Of a DNA stretch of 64,000 nucleotides, positions 13,971 to 25,337 are shown piece by piece. Source of the DNA: Zelopaecilomyces penicillatus (Eukaryota; Ascomycota; Sordariomycetes; Hypocreales; Pseudodiploosporaceae). The DNA lies in NCBI GenBank assembly GCA_005765155.1, contig VCCP01000001.1, forward strand, positions 2,790,001-2,854,000, written 5' to 3'. A model generated the notes under the pieces. The model did no database searches and had not been told where the DNA came from. It worked only from the letters and a program-made list of their open reading frames with translations. The position numbers and the translations under genes were made by a program. How positions within the stretch are numbered: the stretch's first letter is position 1; each line of letters begins with the position of its first letter.

Positions 13971-16177
13971 ATATATTAATAGGGCTTATAAAGTATTAGA
14001 TCTAGTTTTTTTTAAATATATTCTTAATATACTTTTTAAAAGCCTTTAGCTTTTTTTCTATAGGATTATAAATAGGTTTTTAAAAAGGTATTTTATCTTC
14101 TTTTATCTTAATCTTATAGGTATAGCCTTTAAATTTAATAAGCTTTTTTATTTCTTTTATATTAAATAGCTTTTTAAATTCTAGGTATAAGTCTTTTTAT
14201 TATTTAATTACTTTCTTATAGCTAGCTTATTCTAGCTTTAAAAGGTCTTTTTATAATTTTATTAATTCTTTAAAATTCTATATTAATACTTTTTATAAAT
14301 TCTTTATTATATAAGTTAAGGTATATATTATCTTTATTTCTAGCTTTATTTTATTAAAAGCCTTTTTAATTATAATTATTTTATAATTCTTTTAATTTAA
14401 TAAATAAATTTAAAAGTTATTTATTTAATTTAATATTTAAGGATTATCCTTATTAAACCAAGGTTTTTTTTAAAATAAATAACTTTATTATAATATTTAT
14501 TATAATAAAGTAAATCTTTTATAATTTTATTATTTTATTATTATCTATAACATTAAATAAGATCTTTATCTTTTTATAAATCTTTATAAGATTTCTTTAA
14601 ATATTAATTATTCTTTTTATTATAGATTATATTCTTTCCTTTAAAAGATCTATTAATAGATTTATATATATTAAATTTATTCTTATATTAGTATCTTTTA
14701 ATACTTTTAGTATTTATTATTAATTTATTTATAAAATTCTCATTTAAAAAAATAGATCTTTATTAAATATATTTCTTTATTTTTAGATTAAATAAATCTT
14801 TATAATATTTGAAGCTATAATTAATATATTAGAGTTATTTTTTTATTATTTTATTATTTATAATCTAAAAGGTTTAAGGTATAAGATAGAATAATACTTT
14901 TTTTTATTATAATTAAAATATATAATATATAATATATAATATATCTTATTAAAACTTTTAGCCTTTATAATTATTTTTTTAGTTTATTAATCTAGGGTTT
15001 TTTTTATTTTTTATTTTCTTTTTTTAGCTATTATTAGATCTTTTTAAATTCTTTAAATTATAATAAATATTTTAGTATTAGTTTTTATATCTTTTTTTAT
15101 AGTATAATTATTATTTTATAAGGGTTTTTAATTATATTTATATTTTAAATTATACTTTTAATTTATAAAACTTTTATTATTTTTTAAAAAAGGTATTATA
15201 AGTTATTTTTATTTTTATTTTTATTTTTAAAAATAAGATATTTATAAAGAAAATTATTTAAAATATAATAAGAAATTTATAAGATAATTCTATTTTAATT
15301 AAATCTTAAATATATAAATATTCTTTATAAAAGATTTCTAATTTTTATTAAAGGTTTTTTAATTATAATATTATTATAATTATTCTATTTTAATTATTTT
15401 TAATTAGCTTTTTATAAAATTAAATAAACTCCTTATATATTAAGAGTAGGGATTTCTTTTAGATTTTATAATTTATTATAAATTAAATCTATTCTATTTA
15501 TACTCTTTCTTTTAATCCTTAGCTAGCTATTAATATCTTTTATATATCTTCTTTATATACCCTTAGTTTTTAAATAAATAAAACCTTAAGTATTATTATA
15601 TATTTAAGATATAAGGTTTAGAATTTATTATTAAATTTAATATTTATAGAATTAAGATAATAATTATTATATATATTTAATAATATTATAAATCCTTTAT
15701 AATAATATAATTATAATTCTCTTTTTTATAAGAAATTATATTTTTTTTATAAATTTATAATAATTATATAATATCTTATCTAGGCCTTTAAAAAAGCCTA
15801 TCTTTTTTTTTAAGATTTTTATTTATTTCTTTCATTTATCTTTTTAAATTCTTAATATTTTATTATCTTTATATATTTATAATCTTAAGATATAATCTTT
15901 CTTTTTTTATTTTAAGTTTAAGGGTTTATAGCTATATTATAATAGGGATATATAAAGTAATATTCCTTTATATCTTAATAAATAGGATATTATTTTAAGG
16001 CTTTTTATATATTAGTTTCTTAAGCTTTTTTATTTTTAAAAGCTTAATTAATTTATTAAGAGTTCTTTATTATATTACTATCTTTATATTAGTATTTAAT
16101 CCTTTATATATCTCTTATTCTTTATAATTTAATATAATACTTTAATAGTTCTTATTCTTATATAAATAGAAAAATAG

Positions 16178-16404
16178 ATTTATTAGATTTTAAGGTAATT
16201 AAAAAATAAATAAGGTATAAAGAGCTATAATTAATTAAAAAGTTTATAGCTAGTTTATAATTAATAATAGTTTTTATTCTTATCCTTTTATTATATATCT
16301 TAAATCCTTTATATTAAAGTTTATTTATTTAAGGTTTAAGGAATTATATTTCTAGCTTTATTAATTAACCTTATTATAATCCAGAGTATTATAATATATA
16401 ATAA
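16178..16404 (-). repeat. Right (5') LTR of inner gypsy-like element
   Basis: This is a direct copy of 9,266-9,492. It keeps several G and C positions that the left copy has lost, so the two copies were mutated independently after insertion. Confidence 0.8.
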
Positions 16405-18950
16405 TATCTTATATATTATTTATCCCTTTTTCTTTTCTTAAAAAATAGATTTACTTAAATATATAATTATAAAGATAATAATTTTATTTTTATAAGCTTT
16501 TATAAATTTATATAATTTTAGGATTTTAATAATATCTTAATTTTATTTAAACTATTATATATTATTATAAATACTTAAATAAATATAATATTTAATTAAT
16601 ATAATTATATTAAATAAAATAAGGCTTTTTTTTTCTTAAATTATAATTAATATTAATATAAATAATTATAAAATATTTAATAATATCCTTTAAATTAATA
16701 ATAATAATTAATACTTTTTAAATATTATAAATTTAAATTCTTATTTTATTAATAGTTTTTAATTTAATTAATAATAAAGATACTTATCTTAAATAGTTTT
16801 TTCTTATAAATTTCTTATTTATTAAATTAATTTTAAATTATATATTAAAATCTATATATATTTTAATATAGTTTTACCCTTTAATTATTATAGCTATAAT
16901 AAGCTAGCCTTATAATTATTATAAGTAAATATTAAGAATAATATTAATAAACTTAAGAAGAATAAGGAGTATTTATTATAATCCCTTTTCTTATATTAAT
17001 AAGGTCTGGTTTAGATTTATCTTATATTTATATTTAAGGCTTAGGCTTAAGCCTAAGCCTATAATATATTCTTTTTTCTTTAATAATATCTAGATATTAT
17101 TTAATTATTAAATAATAAGGATATAAGATAGATATATATTATATTATTTTAATAATCTAATAAGAAACTCTTTATTCTTTTTATAGTATTATTTTTTATA
17201 TTTTATATATTTTATTTATCTTTTTATCAAAAGTATTATTAATTTAAATAATTTTCTTTTTAATTTTTTTTAAATTCTATTCTTTTTTTTTATATAATAA
17301 TAAATTATCTAGATTATTATTATTATTTTTTTAATTATTATAAAATTAATAAATATTATAAATATATTATTTAAGGATAAAAGTTCTTTTCTTTTCCTTA
17401 AATTATAATATATCTAGTATAAATATAGATCTAAATAATTTAATATCTATAAATATATATTATATTTTTTATATAATTATAATTAATAATATATAGCTAT
17501 TTTTTTTATTAAAAGAAGAAATAGATTATTAATAATAAGTATATTATTCTTAATAATTTTAATAAGAAGTTAATTATACTTTTTAAAAAGATTAAATTAA
17601 TATATCTTTTTTATATTTTTAAATTATATTTAATTAATTATAAAAGCTATAATCTCTCTTTTATTTATATTTATACCTTATATTATAAGATATATTCTAT
17701 TTATAATTATAAAGATTATTTCTTATTAAATAATAATATATTTTAGAATATATTTATTATATTATATAATTATATAATATATAATAATTATATTATAATT
17801 AAGATAATAATAAAAGTCTTTAATATTATAATTAAATAAGCTATTTTTATTTAAGAATAAAAAATCTAGATATAAGCTTAAAAGTATATATTAAAAGCTA
17901 TTAAAATAAAACTTAATATATATATAAATATTTATAAATATATACTTATTTTTCCCTTTTCTTTTATTTTAAATATTATTAATACTTTTATATTATTAAA
18001 ATAGTTTTATAATATTAACTTTCTAGCTTTTAAGGATTTTAATACATTTTTAAGCTAAGTTATTTTAATTATATTATCTTATTATAATATTCTTATTATA
18101 CTTTTAATAAAGAATAATTTATAGAACTTTATATAATAATAAAATAAGATTTATTATATAATTATTTACTTTTATATAAGCTTTTTAAATATATAATATT
18201 TTTAATATAATTATATTAATTTTTAAATAGGATTATTAAATTAAATAAGAGATATATTTTATATATAATAAAAAGATATAGGTTTAATAATAAATTAAAT
18301 AATAAAAGGAGAATTAAATTTTAATCTAGTTTAAGAAGATTTTTGATTATTATATAATTATTATTATTAATCTTCTTTTTATTTTTATAAAGATTATAAA
18401 TAATATTAATAATATTAATATTATTATATTTTCTTATATTTCTATATTATTTAAAATATATTCTTAATATACTTTTATATTTTTATTATAATCTTAATAT
18501 AAGTCTTTATTAAGAATAAATCTTATTTTTTTTAAAATGTATTAATTCTAGAATAATATATCTTTTATTAATAGTTTTTACTTTATTAGTCTCTTTATAA
18601 ATATAAATTATTATTAATTATTTAATAATAATAATATTTTCTTTTTTAATTTATTCTAAGAATACCTTTAATATAAAGATAATATTAATTAAGATAAAAA
18701 GGAATTAAAGTTAAAGACTTAATTAAAGAAAAAGGCTTAGGCTTAAAATAAGCTTAATAAATAATTTAAATCTATTTTAAATTATTAAATAAGATATAGG
18801 TATTTTTATTATATTTATTATTATAAATATATAATATTTAATAATAATATTATATTTTAATATTATTATATAATATAATAGTATTAATAATACTAATAAA
18901 TATAAAGTAAAAACCTAAAAAGGAATTATATAAAAATAAATAAAATTAAA
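16405..18950 (-). pseudogene. Outer gypsy-like element: upstream pol/gag remnant
   Basis: Minus-strand reading just right of the inner element (16,405-16,560) gives residues resembling the linker before RT in gypsy elements (a KxYKFIKAYKNKIIIFII-type block). That is the segment expected to precede the RT fragment at 8,650-9,265. The remainder to about 18,950 is AT-only and would hold protease and gag, but no motif is clear there. A short palindrome around a TTAGGCTTAAGCCTAA core lies near 17,040-17,060. The right edge is a guess based on where the inverted arm begins. Confidence 0.4.
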
Positions 18951-19002
18951 AAGAATTAAATAGAATTCTATATTAAAGTTATAACTTAATCTATAAATAT
19001 AA

Positions 19003-19370
19003 TATAAATAAAGTAATATAATTATTATAAGCAGTATATACTAATAAAATAAATCTAGTTTATAGGCTAGCTTTATTAATCTAATAGCTCTTTAGCTTTA
19101 ATATAATAGATATATAGGTATTATAATTAATATATTAATTCCTTATTAACTATTAAATATAAAGATAAGATCTATTATATATAAAAGAATAAAAAAAAAG
19201 AGCTATAATAATATAATATAAGCATAAATAATTAAAAAAAGAATAAGGGTTTTTTATCTATTTTTTCTCTTTTATTAATTAAATAAAAAGGGATTACTTA
19301 TTCTATATAGGGTTTAATTTAGATAGATCTAGTTTAATATAGTTATAAGAATAATAATAATATATATATA
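19003..19370 (-). repeat. Right arm of a distant inverted repeat
   Basis: This is the reverse complement of 1,890-2,260 with transition-type differences. Both arms keep the AGTATATACTGC/GCAGTATATACT core and the CTAATAGC..TTTAGCTTTAAT stretch. Confidence 0.7.
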
Positions 19371-21742
19371 ATAATAATAAATATTATATTAAAATATTTT
19401 AATAAGCTTTTGTTAAATAATTAAAAGAAAATTAAATTTTAAAAATAATAACTTTTATATATTAAATTTAAATATAATCTATATTTTAAAAATTAAATAT
19501 TTTTTAAATAATAAGATATTTTAAAAATAAATTAAAAATATATTTTATAAAATAAAGACTTATTAATTTTAATATAAATAAATATAAAAATAATATATAT
19601 TAATTTATTAAACTTATATATAATAAAATAATAATATATAAAAGATTAATTTAATATTATAATAAGATTTAAAAATATAAATATAAATTCTTAATATAAA
19701 AATATTAATAAATTATTTAAATATAAATATATTAATTAAAAATAAATATTATTTATAAAAATAATAATTATAATAATTTAATTATATATATAAATTTAAT
19801 TATTATAAATTATATAATTTTTATTTATTTAATAAATTAAAAATATTTATATTTTTATAATTTATATTTATTTTTTATTTTTATAAATAATAAAACTTTT
19901 ATTATTTTATTAATTTTATATTATTAAATAAAAAATTAAAATTATATTATATCTTTTTTTATTATATTTATATTAATTAATTATATAAATTATTATATTT
20001 TTAATATTTTTAATATTAAAAATTAAATTATTTAATTTAATTTAATTATATATTTTTATTAAATCTTTTATAAATTAAATTTTTCATAAATATATATTTA
20101 AATTTTAAATTTAAATTTTTAATATAAATATAAAATATATTTATATTATGCTTTATTAATATTAAATAAAAATTAAAAAAAAAATTATTTTTATTAATTT
20201 TATATTTATTTTAATTATTAATTTAATTTATTATATTTATTTTAATTAAATAAAAAAGAATTCTTATTTATTAAATATTAATAAATCTTAATATATAAAT
20301 ATAATATTAATTATTTTTATAAAATAAATTTTATTAATATTTAATAATAAATAATATTATAATATTTATTTTAAATAATATTAAATTATTAATTATAAAT
20401 ATATAAAATATAAAATATATTTAATTTTAAAATAATTATTAAATATTTAATTTAATTTGATAATATTAATATTTTATTAATATAATATTTTATTTAATTA
20501 TTATTATAAATATTTTAATTAATAAATATAAATCTATTAATAAATTATTTAAAAAAGCTTTTTTAAATATTAATATATAAATTATAATAATATTTTATAT
20601 TTATAATAAGATAATAATATAAAAAATATTTATCTTTTAAATTTATTTTTTTATTAAAAAAGATTATTAATTAAATAATATTTTAAAAATAATTATAAAA
20701 ATTAAAAAATTTATAAATTAAAAAATTTATAAATTAAAAAAAGATTGTTATTTTAAATTTAATATTAAATTATTTATTATTATAATTAATTATTATATTT
20801 AATAATTAAAAAGAAAATAATATAATTATAAAACTATTATATTAATTATTATATTAAATAAAAAATAAAAAGAATTTTTTTTATTTATAAAAAATTAATA
20901 ATTATTTATATAATTAAAATAAATTATATATCTTATATATATAAATAAAAAGCTTTTAATTTAATTATAATATATTTATAATTAAATTATTATATTTTAT
21001 TTTTATAATCTTTTAAATTTTATTATATATTATATTATTAATTTTATTTAAATAAATATTATAAATATTTTATTTTAATATTTTTATATTATATTAATAT
21101 AAATTTAAATATATATATTATATAAAAATATATATATTAGCTTTTTATAAATCATATATTAAATTTAAAATAATAATATATAATTATATTAATTTAACTT
21201 TTTTTATATAATAAAATAAATTATATTAATATAACTTTATAATATACTATTATAAATTTTAAAATTAATAATTAATAAAATTAATAAAATTATAAAAATA
21301 ATAATATATAATAATAATTAAAAAAGAATATAATAAAAATTAATAAATATAAAAAATTTAATTTAATTTAATTTAAAAAATAAAATAAAATTAAAAATAT
21401 AATAAAATTAAAATTATATTTATAAAAGAAAATTATATTTATAAAAAATTTATATTTAATTTAATAATATCATTTTTATTAATCTTAAATTTAATATAAA
21501 TTGTTTTAATATTATTATAAAAATTATAAAAATTAATTATTTAATATAAATATAAAATCTTTTTAATTAATATATAATTTTAATAATTTATTATTCTATT
21601 TAAAAGTCTTTTTATATATATTTTATTATTTTATTTAAAATATATATTAAATAAAATTAAATAATATTAATTATTAATAATTTTAAAAATAATTTTAAAT
21701 CTTTAATCAATTATAAAGCTTATATAATTAAATAATTATTAA
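19371..21742. repeat. AT-only filler, no readable feature
   Basis: This stretch is nearly pure A/T with short direct and inverted A/T words, including a repeated aaattaaaaaatttata unit near 20,700-20,740. I see no gene, LTR pair or motif. Confidence 0.6.
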
Positions 21743-21938
21743 TATTATAAGCTTAAATTAAAGCTTAAGCTATAATATAAGATTAATCTTATAAGCTTTA
21801 TAAATAATTATACTAATAAATACTAATAATATTATTAATATATATCCTTTTATTTACTTATATAATAGATAATATATATTATATTAATAATTAAAATACT
21901 AGCTATTATTTTAGCCTTTTTAAAGCTAGTTTATTATA
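21743..21938 (+). repeat. 5' terminal repeat of the mini LTR element
   Basis: This matches 22,523-22,718 without indels. Differences are nearly all transitions, with G and C kept more often in the right copy. Confidence 0.7.
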
Positions 21939-22522
21939 TTTAATAATACTTATATAAAAGATTATAGTTTATTATCTAGGTCTAATATATCTAGCAGTAT
22001 AAAAGCCTAAATCTATAAATAATAAAATTACTATTAAAAATACTATTAAAAGAAAAAGATTATATTTATATATATATACTAGTTAGAGCTATTATTTAGA
22101 ATTTATTATTTTTTCTCTTTATAAAATTATTCCTTTTTAAAAAATAAGACCATATCCGGTTTATTAATATAATTTTAATAGATCTAGGTTTAATATAGAA
22201 TAGCTTTAATATAGCTATAAGCTTTTTAAATAATATTAGTTTTATATAAATATAAAATATTTCTAGTTAATATATTTCTTTAATAACCTTTCCCTTATAC
22301 TTTAAAAAGCTTTTTAAGGTATTAATAGAAGTCTTTTCTATATATATTTTTAGTTTTCTTTTTTATTAATTTAAATACTTTTTAATATATCTTATTACTT
22401 TTAATAAAATAGGTTTAATTATACTTTAATATAAAAGACTTTTAATATAATAATTAATTAAATTTAGGTTAATAAAATAAATAAGGCTTTAAAAGATATA
22501 ATATAAAATAAGAAAGAGGCTA

Positions 22523-22718
22523 TATTATAAGCTTAAATTAAAGCTTAAGCTATAATCTAAGATTAATCTTATAAGCTTTATAAGCAGTTATATTAATAAA
22601 TACTAATAGTATTATTAATATATATCCTTTTATTTAGTTATATAATAGATAGTATATATTATATTAATAATTAAAATACTAGTTATTATTTAAGCCTTTT
22701 TAAGGCCAGCTTATTATA
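22523..22718 (+). repeat. 3' terminal repeat of the mini LTR element
   Basis: This is the right copy of the 196-bp repeat, preceded by the purine tract at about 22,505-22,519 and followed by ATTAA. Confidence 0.7.
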
Positions 22719-23192
22719 ATTAATAATAATAATTTTTATAATATTAATATTTAAATAAGAATTTAATAAAGTATTTTTTAAAAAATATAAAAATAAATAT
22801 AAAAAAAACTTATAAATATAAATAATAAATTAAAGATTTAAAAAATAATTAATTAAAAATTATATATATATTAATTAAATCTAATTTTTTTCAGTTAATT
22901 AAGATTATTTAATTATATTTAATTTTTTTTAAAAAATATATTTTATTTTCTATCTTCTCTATCTTATCTTTTTAGATTATATAGAATAATATAGTATATA
23001 TTATAGATCATGCCTGCTAGTCGATATATTTATTAGTAAGGCATGTACTTCTAGGCGGGTCATGTCGTGACAATAATTCAGGAGTTGAAGGGTATGCATT
23101 TATTAAGGCAAAGTACGTGCTCATCAATCTCAAATAGCAAGCTAATCAATCCATCCATCCCTGCACCTCACCGTCGGTCGCAGCCAGCCACA

Positions 23193-25337
23193 TCACGCGC
23201 TATTATCGATCTTCTTGCCCACCACAATATCATCCACCGTCTCATCGCTAAACACCAGATCCTCCTCGACGCTCACGTGATCCTTGATCTTCAACACAAT
23301 CACTGGCGCTGCAAACACCAGCGACGCAAGCAACGTGCCCCAGGTCGCAAAAAATATCGTATTGTACGGCTTGTGCAGCCCGTCCATCCTCCACCACACT
23401 GCCCCCCCACAACTCTGTATCCCCTGGGTTAGGGTTAGCATTAGGGTTGCAATCATATCAGGGTCGCTGTCAGGGGTCGGGTGGATAGATCGGGGGGGGG
23501 GGGGGGGGGGCATTGGATGAGAGGTGAGTGGATCGGGCTGTGGTGGGTGGGTTGGGGGTGGTCAATGGATGGATGGATGGGGCAGGGCAGAGTGGTCGAG
23601 GAGGGCGGGGTGTTGGGGGATGGGAGTGCAGTGCTGAGGGCAGGGTGACAATGCAGGTTTCATGTTATTTGAAGTTATTCCGATGTTGTGGGATGAAAAA
23701 GGAGTGCTGGGGGATGATTTTGGCCCAAAATGGGGTAAATCGCACAACAAACACAGAACTGGAGTTAAGAAAATGCACAAGAACATAGAATTCAGACTCC
23801 TTGATCATGAAGGAATGTTTCGGAACGCTGGGAATTGTAATACCTTGTAGAATCCTGCATTTTGGTTAGCAATTGTGGTATTATATGAGGAGGAACTTGC
23901 AACATACCAGCCATGTTGGCAGCCTTACGGCTGGAGTTGGAAAGAGCACCCATGTACCTGTGAAAAAATTCAGCATTGTGCCATTGTATTTGCTGCCAGT
24001 GCTTGGCAGACAATGGAAAAAAGCTTTTTTTTTTTTGGGGGGGGGGGGGGGGCGGGGTGGTGAACATACCAGTAGATGCAAGTCTGCCAAATAGCATCAT
24101 AAAAGCCGTAGAAAAAGTAGAGGAACATAGGACCAATGAAAAGCTTGCCGCCATCGGACCAGTCAACTTTCTCATCTGCAAAGGCAGGATCAGTGGCAAT
24201 CTCTCGCGTAACCTGGAGCTTTTGCCAGGCCCAGCCTCCACCCCAGATGCCAAGAGTCAGGATAAAGAGGAAACCAAAAGCAATCTTGGCACGAACGCTA
24301 CGGCGAATACCGGGATAGTCCAGAGCATAGCCATTGAAAACAGCGCCAATGATCTGGGCGAGCCAGTAAAGAAGGTTGTTAAGAGAACGAGTGCGAATGT
24401 TGAAGTGAGCGGCGTTCATGGCGTTGTTCTGATAAGCGTAGAAGATGTTGGAGGAAAAGAACATGGGGAAGAGGAGCAGAATCCAAGGTTCAAGGTAAAG
24501 CGTCTCCCAGAGACCCTTGAGCTCGCTGGACCATGAGGGGTTCTTCATCATGATAACCTTGGTGCCGTCCTCACGGATGATCTGGTCTGCGTTCAACATA
24601 AAAAGGGCCAAGATGAGACCACAGAGCATGAGGGCGATGAAGGCAGCGTAAGTGCCGTTGCCAACGCCACCGGTAGTCTTGTTAATGTTCTGGGCGAGAG
24701 GAATCTGAAGTGCAAGTCTATTAGTCATTTTTTCATCCGTTTTTGTTAAAAGTTCAACACTTACAAGAGAACCAATAACAGCGCCGAGATTGAAGATGAT
24801 CCAGAACCAGGAGATGTAACGACCCTTTTTCTCTTCTGGGGGATAGGCCATCATAATGGCACCCTGGGCAGTCCACAAAAGACCGGCACACACACCAAGG
24901 AACGCACCAGCGAAGATGACGAAGCCTTCATTTTGGTTCATGTTGTAGCTGAGGAAAGATGCGCTGTAGATGCAGTAGCCAACACCACCCATGGCGAGAG
25001 TGAGACGAAGACCCAGACGATTTGCGATTGTGCCGGCGAAGAAACCAACAACGGCGAAGGTGCTGTAAAGAGCGACACTGGCATGATCCTGGATAGTTGG
25101 GTCGACCTGGCCACCGCCTCCGAGGCCGGTGAGGGAGTTGAACATGCCAGGGCATAAGAAGCAGATGAAAGAGATCATGAGAAGCTGCACCTTGGGGCTG
25201 GCGTACCAAAACTCTTTACCGAAAACCTTGTAGCCCTTATAAATCCAGCCTTTTGGCCGGGCCACCTGGCCGGGATTCTGCGCAGCCGCATAATCGTCGA
25301 CGACGGCCTCGTGGCCTCGTTTCTCGTCTTCGGACAT
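23193..25337 (-). CDS. UNC93-like major facilitator membrane protein
   Basis: Five exons on the minus strand: 25337-24765, 24704-24070, 23957-23908, 23854-23844 and 23423-23193 (1,500 bp, 499 aa). Every junction keeps phase and has GT-AG ends. The ATG at 25,337 is used; the open frame runs a few codons further up only through a GTG. The protein has a hydrophilic N-terminus (1-49), about a dozen hydrophobic segments, the family motif GLGGGGQ (71-77) after the first membrane span, and YWYMGALSNS plus a GFYKGIQS-type junction near the C-terminus. These are features of fungal UNC93-like (formerly DUF895) carriers; length is normal for the family. The substrate is unknown. Oddities are an 11-base fourth exon, a T12-G16 tract in intron 2 and a 420-bp intron 4 containing G19 and telomere-like repeats. 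The gene ends about 180 bp from the AT block. Reading through intron 2 would give a false proline/lysine-rich tail. Confidence 0.9.
23426..23448 (+). repeat. Interstitial telomere-like TTAGGG motif
   Basis: Three near-tandem TTAGGG units (the last separated by a TTAGCA variant) lie in intron 4 of the UNC93-like gene. The reverse strand supplies the intron's branch point (gctaac) and its cag acceptor. It may simply be a fortunate splice sequence, or a scar of a chromosome-end event beside the AT block. Confidence 0.6.
23492..23510 (+). repeat. G19 homopolymer in intron 4
   Basis: Nineteen consecutive G lie in the unusually long last intron of the UNC93-like gene, next to GGAT-rich microsatellite (23,565-23,585). 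The transcribed strand carries C19. The length of such runs is prone to sequencing error and to slippage. Confidence 0.8.
24025..24052 (+). repeat. T12-G16 double homopolymer in intron 2
   Basis: Twelve T are followed by sixteen G inside intron 2 of the UNC93-like gene. On the gene strand this is C16-A12, and it lies between the donor and a t-rich acceptor. Confidence 0.8.

Larger units (their letters stand above)
9266..16404 (-). mobile_element. Inner Ty3/gypsy-like LTR retrotransposon, RIP-mutated
   Basis: The element is about 7.1 kb, bounded by direct repeats 9,266-9,492 and 16,178-16,404 (227 bp, constant offset 6,912, no indel seen). Differences between the LTRs are almost all transitions. 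A reverse transcriptase is readable on the minus strand at 13,970-13,600, so the 5' LTR is the right one. A purine-rich minus-strand tract directly inside the left LTR (about 9,496-9,511) fits the polypurine tract. The element sits within the pol gene of another gypsy-like element. No intact frame remains. I could not define a convincing target duplication in this AT-rich sequence. Confidence 0.8.
21743..22718 (+). mobile_element. Mini LTR element (TRIM-like), 976 bp
   Basis: Two 196-bp direct repeats (21,743-21,938 and 22,523-22,718; fixed offset 780) flank a 584-bp core without a coding frame. Both start TATTATAAGC and end TTATTATA, consistent with TG..CA ends after RIP. A purine tract (aaaataagaaagagg) lies just before the right repeat, giving plus orientation. 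The flanking five bases are ATTAA on both sides, a possible target duplication, but chance is not negligible in such AT-rich DNA. The size matches terminal-repeat retrotransposons in miniature, which depend on other elements for movement. Confidence 0.7.
1..23010. repeat. AT-rich, RIP-like retroelement block
   Basis: Almost the whole stretch is A and T, with TA steps everywhere and CG steps nearly absent. This is the pattern expected when RIP turns C into T on both strands of repeated DNA. The block starts before the window and ends abruptly near 23,010, where normal composition begins within a few tens of bases. Conserved reverse transcriptase motifs, LTR pairs and inverted arms inside it show that it is built from decayed retrotransposons. 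Only 2,950-4,130 has ordinary composition, and 1,140-1,500 is intermediate. RIP is inferred from composition and from transition-only differences between repeat copies. The block is probably heterochromatic, and I see no other intact gene in it. Confidence 0.9.

Noticed and set aside
16178..16404. Exact target-site duplication of the inner gypsy-like element
   Set aside because: Candidate 5-mers such as AATAT occur too often by chance in A/T-only DNA, and the LTR edges are uncertain.
23426..23448. True chromosome end
   Set aside because: Only three imperfect TTAGGG units inside a gene, with DNA continuing on both sides.
23970..24069. Proline/lysine-rich C-terminal tail on the UNC93-like protein
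   Set aside because: It is translation of intron 2 (C16-A12 tract) past a canonical gtatgt donor; splicing restores the family sequence YWYMGALSNS.
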